NCBI GenBank assembly: GCA_050084515.1
Contig: CM114272.1
Span: 9,362,001-9,426,000, forward strand
DNA: 64,000 nucleotides
Reading direction: 5' to 3'
Source: Blasia pusilla
Taxonomy: Eukaryota; Marchantiophyta; Marchantiopsida; Blasiales
The position numbers and the translations under genes were made by a program. Positions within the stretch are counted from its first letter, which is position 1; each line of letters begins with the position of its first letter. The notes beneath the pieces were generated by a model. That model had not been told where the DNA came from, searched no databases, and saw only the letters and a program-made list of their open reading frames with translations. Shown piece by piece: positions 60,841-64,000 of this stretch.

Positions 60841-61575
60841 GCCACGCCATCAATACTGACCAAGGAGTAAGCTATACGTACGCTTTATCCCAAAATGTTC
60901 CAACTCCTCATGGGCATGTCGCACAATGTGCTCTCTCTGAGCCAAACACGGCACTACTCATACTCTACCATCCTCCCTCATATAGAGAATATGTGTTCCC
61001 TCCAATCGATACCTCTTAGCACGTTGAAGAACACGGTTTCGCTCCTTGGCACTCACTATGTATGGCACCCTACTGGTCCATAGGAACTCCAACACTAATG
61101 CATCATCATGAATATCACACTGATCCGTACCATCATCTCCAACCTTAGGATCTGAAGGCTGGCCATCTATCCTCTGACTAGAGTAAGATGTCATGTGGTC
61201 CTCCATACTAGAGTCCACCCCTAACCAACATAAAAAGGTAGATGCATGCCAACCTGGCACCATCTCCTCATCAACCTCGCCATGCCATCTAGCCCCAGTT
61301 GCATCCTCTTGGCTAGTACATGGGTTCCTACTCAACCCATCAGCATCAAGGTTGGCAACTCCAGGTCTATGTACCACGTGGAAGTCATACTCCTGTAAGA
61401 GGTCTTCCTTGGCCTCTTGAGGTCTTCCTTTTTTGCTCTCTTTGCCCCCTCATTTGTATCGTGATGGGTTCCCCATCCTTTTTTATACATATTTTATATT
61501 TCTCTCCTGTAAGATAAGAGCCCACCGTGCAAGCTTTCCTACAAGCTTGTCAGACTCCATCAATCACTTGGGCGG

Positions 61576-62496
61576 CTAGTGATCAGTAACAACGGTAAAC
61601 TGTGTGCCAAACAAGTAACACCTAAAGTGTGCCACAACCCACACTACTGCCAAGCACTCTCCCTCATATGAACTATAGCGCGACTCCGCTGCATTATTTG
61701 AATGACTTGCATAGGCCACCACAAACTCCATGTGCTCATCATCATGTTGTGGCAACACCGCTCCAACTCCCAACCTACTCCAATCAGTGTGTAACTAAAA
61801 TGGGCGCCCTCTGATATGTCTTCTCAAGATAGGCGCCGCCACCAACTGGGCCCTGAGCTCCACAAAAGCTCTCTCTTGATCATCTCCCCAGTGCCACTCC
61901 TGATCTGATTTCAGCAATTGGTTCAAAGGCTTTGCCATAGCACTAAATCCCTTCACATACCTCCGATAGTAGTTCGCCAATCCCATGAATGCCCGAACTC
62001 TACTCACATCTACCGGACGAGGAATAAGTGCAATAGCCTCCACCTTTGCTTGCTGAACTCCCAAACCACCTAGATAGATCACATGACCCAAGTACTCAAC
62101 ATCCTCATGGAAGAACTTACACTTTCCTGGATGCAAACGTAGACCATGAGCTTTCAACCGCTCAAACACAATCTGCAAATGTATCTGGTGCTCCTCCACC
62201 GTGTCATTGAAGACCAAGATATCATCAATGTAACTCCGAACAAAATCCAACCCTGCTAGGATCCTGTCCATCACTCTCTGGAACTCGGCAGGTGCATTCT
62301 TCACAAGCCAAAACAGCAATCGGCTCCTGTAGGTATTGTATGTGAGCAGCCATCCCAGTCTCACGCCCAGTGTCTCCCTTGACGTGTGTAGGTGGTGGGA
62401 CTCTACCTCCTCCACGGGCAGCTCCATCACCCTGTCGGGCAACTCCAGATCCTCGTCCCCCAACGGGACCACCTGGTGCAAGATCTCTAGGCCCAC
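61576..62496 (-). pseudogene. Partial reverse transcriptase and RNase H, second copy
   Basis: An open frame at 61795-62496 (233 codons) starts in a gag-linker sequence and joins RT at NAPAEFQRVMDRILAGL. It continues through the catalytic RSYIDD, HPGKCKFFHEDVEYLGH and RVRAFMGLANYYRRYVKGF to a stop. RNase H words follow at 61576-61773 (EFVVAYASHSNNAAESRY) and near 61370 (HRPGVANLDADGLSR). The RT fingers region that precedes FQRVMDRI in the other copy is deleted. Confidence 0.85.
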
Positions 62497-62749
62497 CCGG
62501 ACCGACTATTTGCTCTGGTGCCCACTCTGACCCTCGGTCCCAACGTAACTCAAGGTGTAAATTGAAACACCTGGCGCGTGTGTGACTATACCTCTAACAA
62601 AAGTCATAGTGATAACCTCCTAGTGCATCACTATCTTCTCCTCCATGCTCAGGCACACGTCCATGACCCTCTCGAGTGCAATCACGCTGATGATGGGCTC
62701 CACCATATGACCAACAAGTAATCGTAGGCGGTTGCTACTGAGCTACATA

Positions 62750-63060
62750 TTAAGGCAGAGGTCTCTGTGGCACGGCCTCCCAATATCCTCCCTGAGCTCG
62801 TGATGCCACAGTCGACCTATCTCGGAGTCCACGTTGCTGCACTGGTGGTGCAGACAATCGTGACTGCTCTTCTCCAGAACCCATGGTGGCTACTCTCTCC
62901 TCCGACATGTTGCGCTCAATGTTCTCGGCAATCCTAAAAAAATCTCTCAACGTAGGGGAGGTGTTCATAAGAAGCACCCCCTCCTGCATCCGTGTTCGTA
63001 GGATCCGGTCCAGCATCGCGTACCATGATTGGATAGCCTGAGCCTCTTTCGCCCCCTAAG
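62750..63060 (-). pseudogene. Partial gag, second copy
   Basis: Minus-strand frame with WYAMLDRILRTRMQEGVLL (start) and IAENIERNMSEERVATM, nearly identical to gag in the nested element (38590-38760). Upstream similarity ends at INVT near 63065, where leader sequence begins at once, so most of gag is deleted. Confidence 0.8.
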
Positions 63061-63069
63061 TGACGTTGA

Positions 63070-64000
63070 TTGGGTTGATTTGGTATATTGGGTTTCATTG
63101 ATGCTCTGAACATCAGTATGAAACCCAATATCCCAAATAACTTCCCAATATCCGAAAATCTCTCACACATGCAGGGTAAGAGACCAGAATGGATAACCTG
63201 ACAAGAATGTCGATGTCGCTCCTTGGCAACTGCAAATCTTGACTTGAACTCGATCGTGAAGACAACTCCTCCAATCAACAAGTCATACTCCCCTCGTACT
63301 GATGCTGCTCAAACCTCCTCAATGTGCGGTGCAGGTTCAGCAGTCTAGTGCGGCACTGGCAGCACAAAACGGCTACAAACAACACGACACTAAAAAATGG
63401 GGTGTGGCACTCGGCGGCATACCCTCCTCAATCAGCGATTCACACGCTCTGCTCCTTGGTGAAGGAGCCGCTCTGCGATCAAGATGGTGGGGTGCGGCCA
63501 CAAGCGGCACGGCATGAAAAATTGGCGGCGCGTTGCGGCTACGGGCGTCATAGTAGGGTACACAATCGTCGTCGAGCAGCTACCACACAACATAGCAATA
63601 TGAAATGAAAACTCAAACACCATAACCCGAGGTCACCTGCCATCATTGGTTGATGAAAAAATTGCAATGACGGTGATGGCCAAACCAAAGTATATGGTGG
63701 CGGCGCAATTAAGAGAATCAAGGCTGGTCGTGGAAGACCCTCCACTCCGTAATGGCGGCAATGGCAACCAAAGGGTGGACAACGGCCGAACGCGGCTCTG
63801 AGCAGCGCTAGGCGGCGGCAGCAGCCGACGGTGGACGGTGGACCATTGACGGTGATGGTTGACCATTGATAGTGACGATTGACCGTTGATAGTGATGGTT
63901 GACCGTTGATGGCGGACCATTGATTATGATAGTGCGGCGGCTGGTTTAGGGTTTGAATAATTTAACCCTAAAAATCGCCCAACAATGGAAATTTTGCAAG
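63070..64000 (-). other. Leader of the right-edge element
   Basis: Reverse-complement counterpart of 36750-37560, with matching words in the same order. It contains a 14-bp inverted repeat at 63085-63131. Near 63838-63928 are imperfect repeats of about 18 bases built on GGTTGACCGTTGATAGTGAT. No coding content is evident. Confidence 0.6.

Larger units (their letters stand above)
58894..64000 (-). mobile_element. Second gypsy element with PHD finger, internally deleted, running off the right edge
   Basis: Minus-strand copy related to the element at 30713. From right to left: leader (63070-64000), partial gag (62750-63060), gag linker joined directly to the middle of RT (61795-62496), RNase H (61576-61773 and 60958-61377), integrase (59866-60840), PHD finger (59658-59790), G-run (59477-59487), LTR-end duplicate (59368-59477), LTR (58894-59367). 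Protease, methyltransferase, the RT N-terminus and most of gag are deleted. The 5' LTR is outside the window. Confidence 0.85.

Overview
The window looks like nuclear DNA of a land plant. It has five protein-coding loci with plant-type families and GT-AG introns (plus one likely GC-AG intron), separated by AT-rich, retrotransposon-laden intergenic DNA. The plant-type families include an ACX4-like peroxisomal acyl-CoA oxidase, a TOUSLED kinase and a small plastid/cyanobacterial-type membrane protein. The retroelement types would fit a bryophyte or other non-seed plant, but nothing in the sequence fixes the species, so that is only a guess.

Layout. 1-105: fragment of an LTR running off the left edge. 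106-3500: no gene. 3500-4888: GC-richer upstream region with microsatellites. 4889-9806 (+): ACX4-like acyl-CoA oxidase in 13 exons, with a one-base deletion in its penultimate exon and an unusual C-terminus. 9807-13640: no gene, one decayed LTR. 14471-22533 (+): TOUSLED-like kinase in about 17 exons. 22534-25456: no gene, two short tandem duplications. 25457-26818 (-): acidic protein with an APC/C-type D-box and CDK-type sites. 27900-30466: no gene. 30466-41500: nested retrotransposons. 41560-46440: AT-rich, no gene, Helitron-like ends and hairpins. 46981-48617 (+): small plastid-type membrane protein. 50779-55913 (-): CCR4-NOT subunit 10 (CNOT10). 56260-58890: AT-rich, no gene. 58894-64000: second copy of the same retrotransposon superfamily, running off the right edge.

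The most unusual content is the retrotransposon family. The minus-strand Ty3/gypsy element at 30713-41500 carries a recognisable, though broken, cytosine-5 DNA methyltransferase between its protease and its reverse transcriptase. It also has a PHD zinc finger after the integrase C-terminal domain. Order on its own strand: gag-like region, aspartic protease, C5-methyltransferase, reverse transcriptase, RNase H, integrase, PHD, LTR. A related plus-strand element (36180-40195) is inserted into it and flanked by a short target duplication. That inner element has lost everything between gag and the integrase tail, leaving one ORF that fuses gag to the PHD finger. The copy at the right edge (58894-64000) keeps integrase, PHD, part of RT and part of gag, but has lost protease, methyltransferase and the RT N-terminus. 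Both visible integrase cores carry Lys where the catalytic Glu is expected.

The cellular genes do not form an operon or an obvious pathway. ACX4 acts in short-chain fatty-acid beta-oxidation, the TOUSLED kinase in chromatin assembly, CNOT10 in mRNA decay, and the D-box protein probably in the cell cycle. All exon boundaries were placed by eye from splice sites, reading phase and remembered family sequence, not by alignment software.
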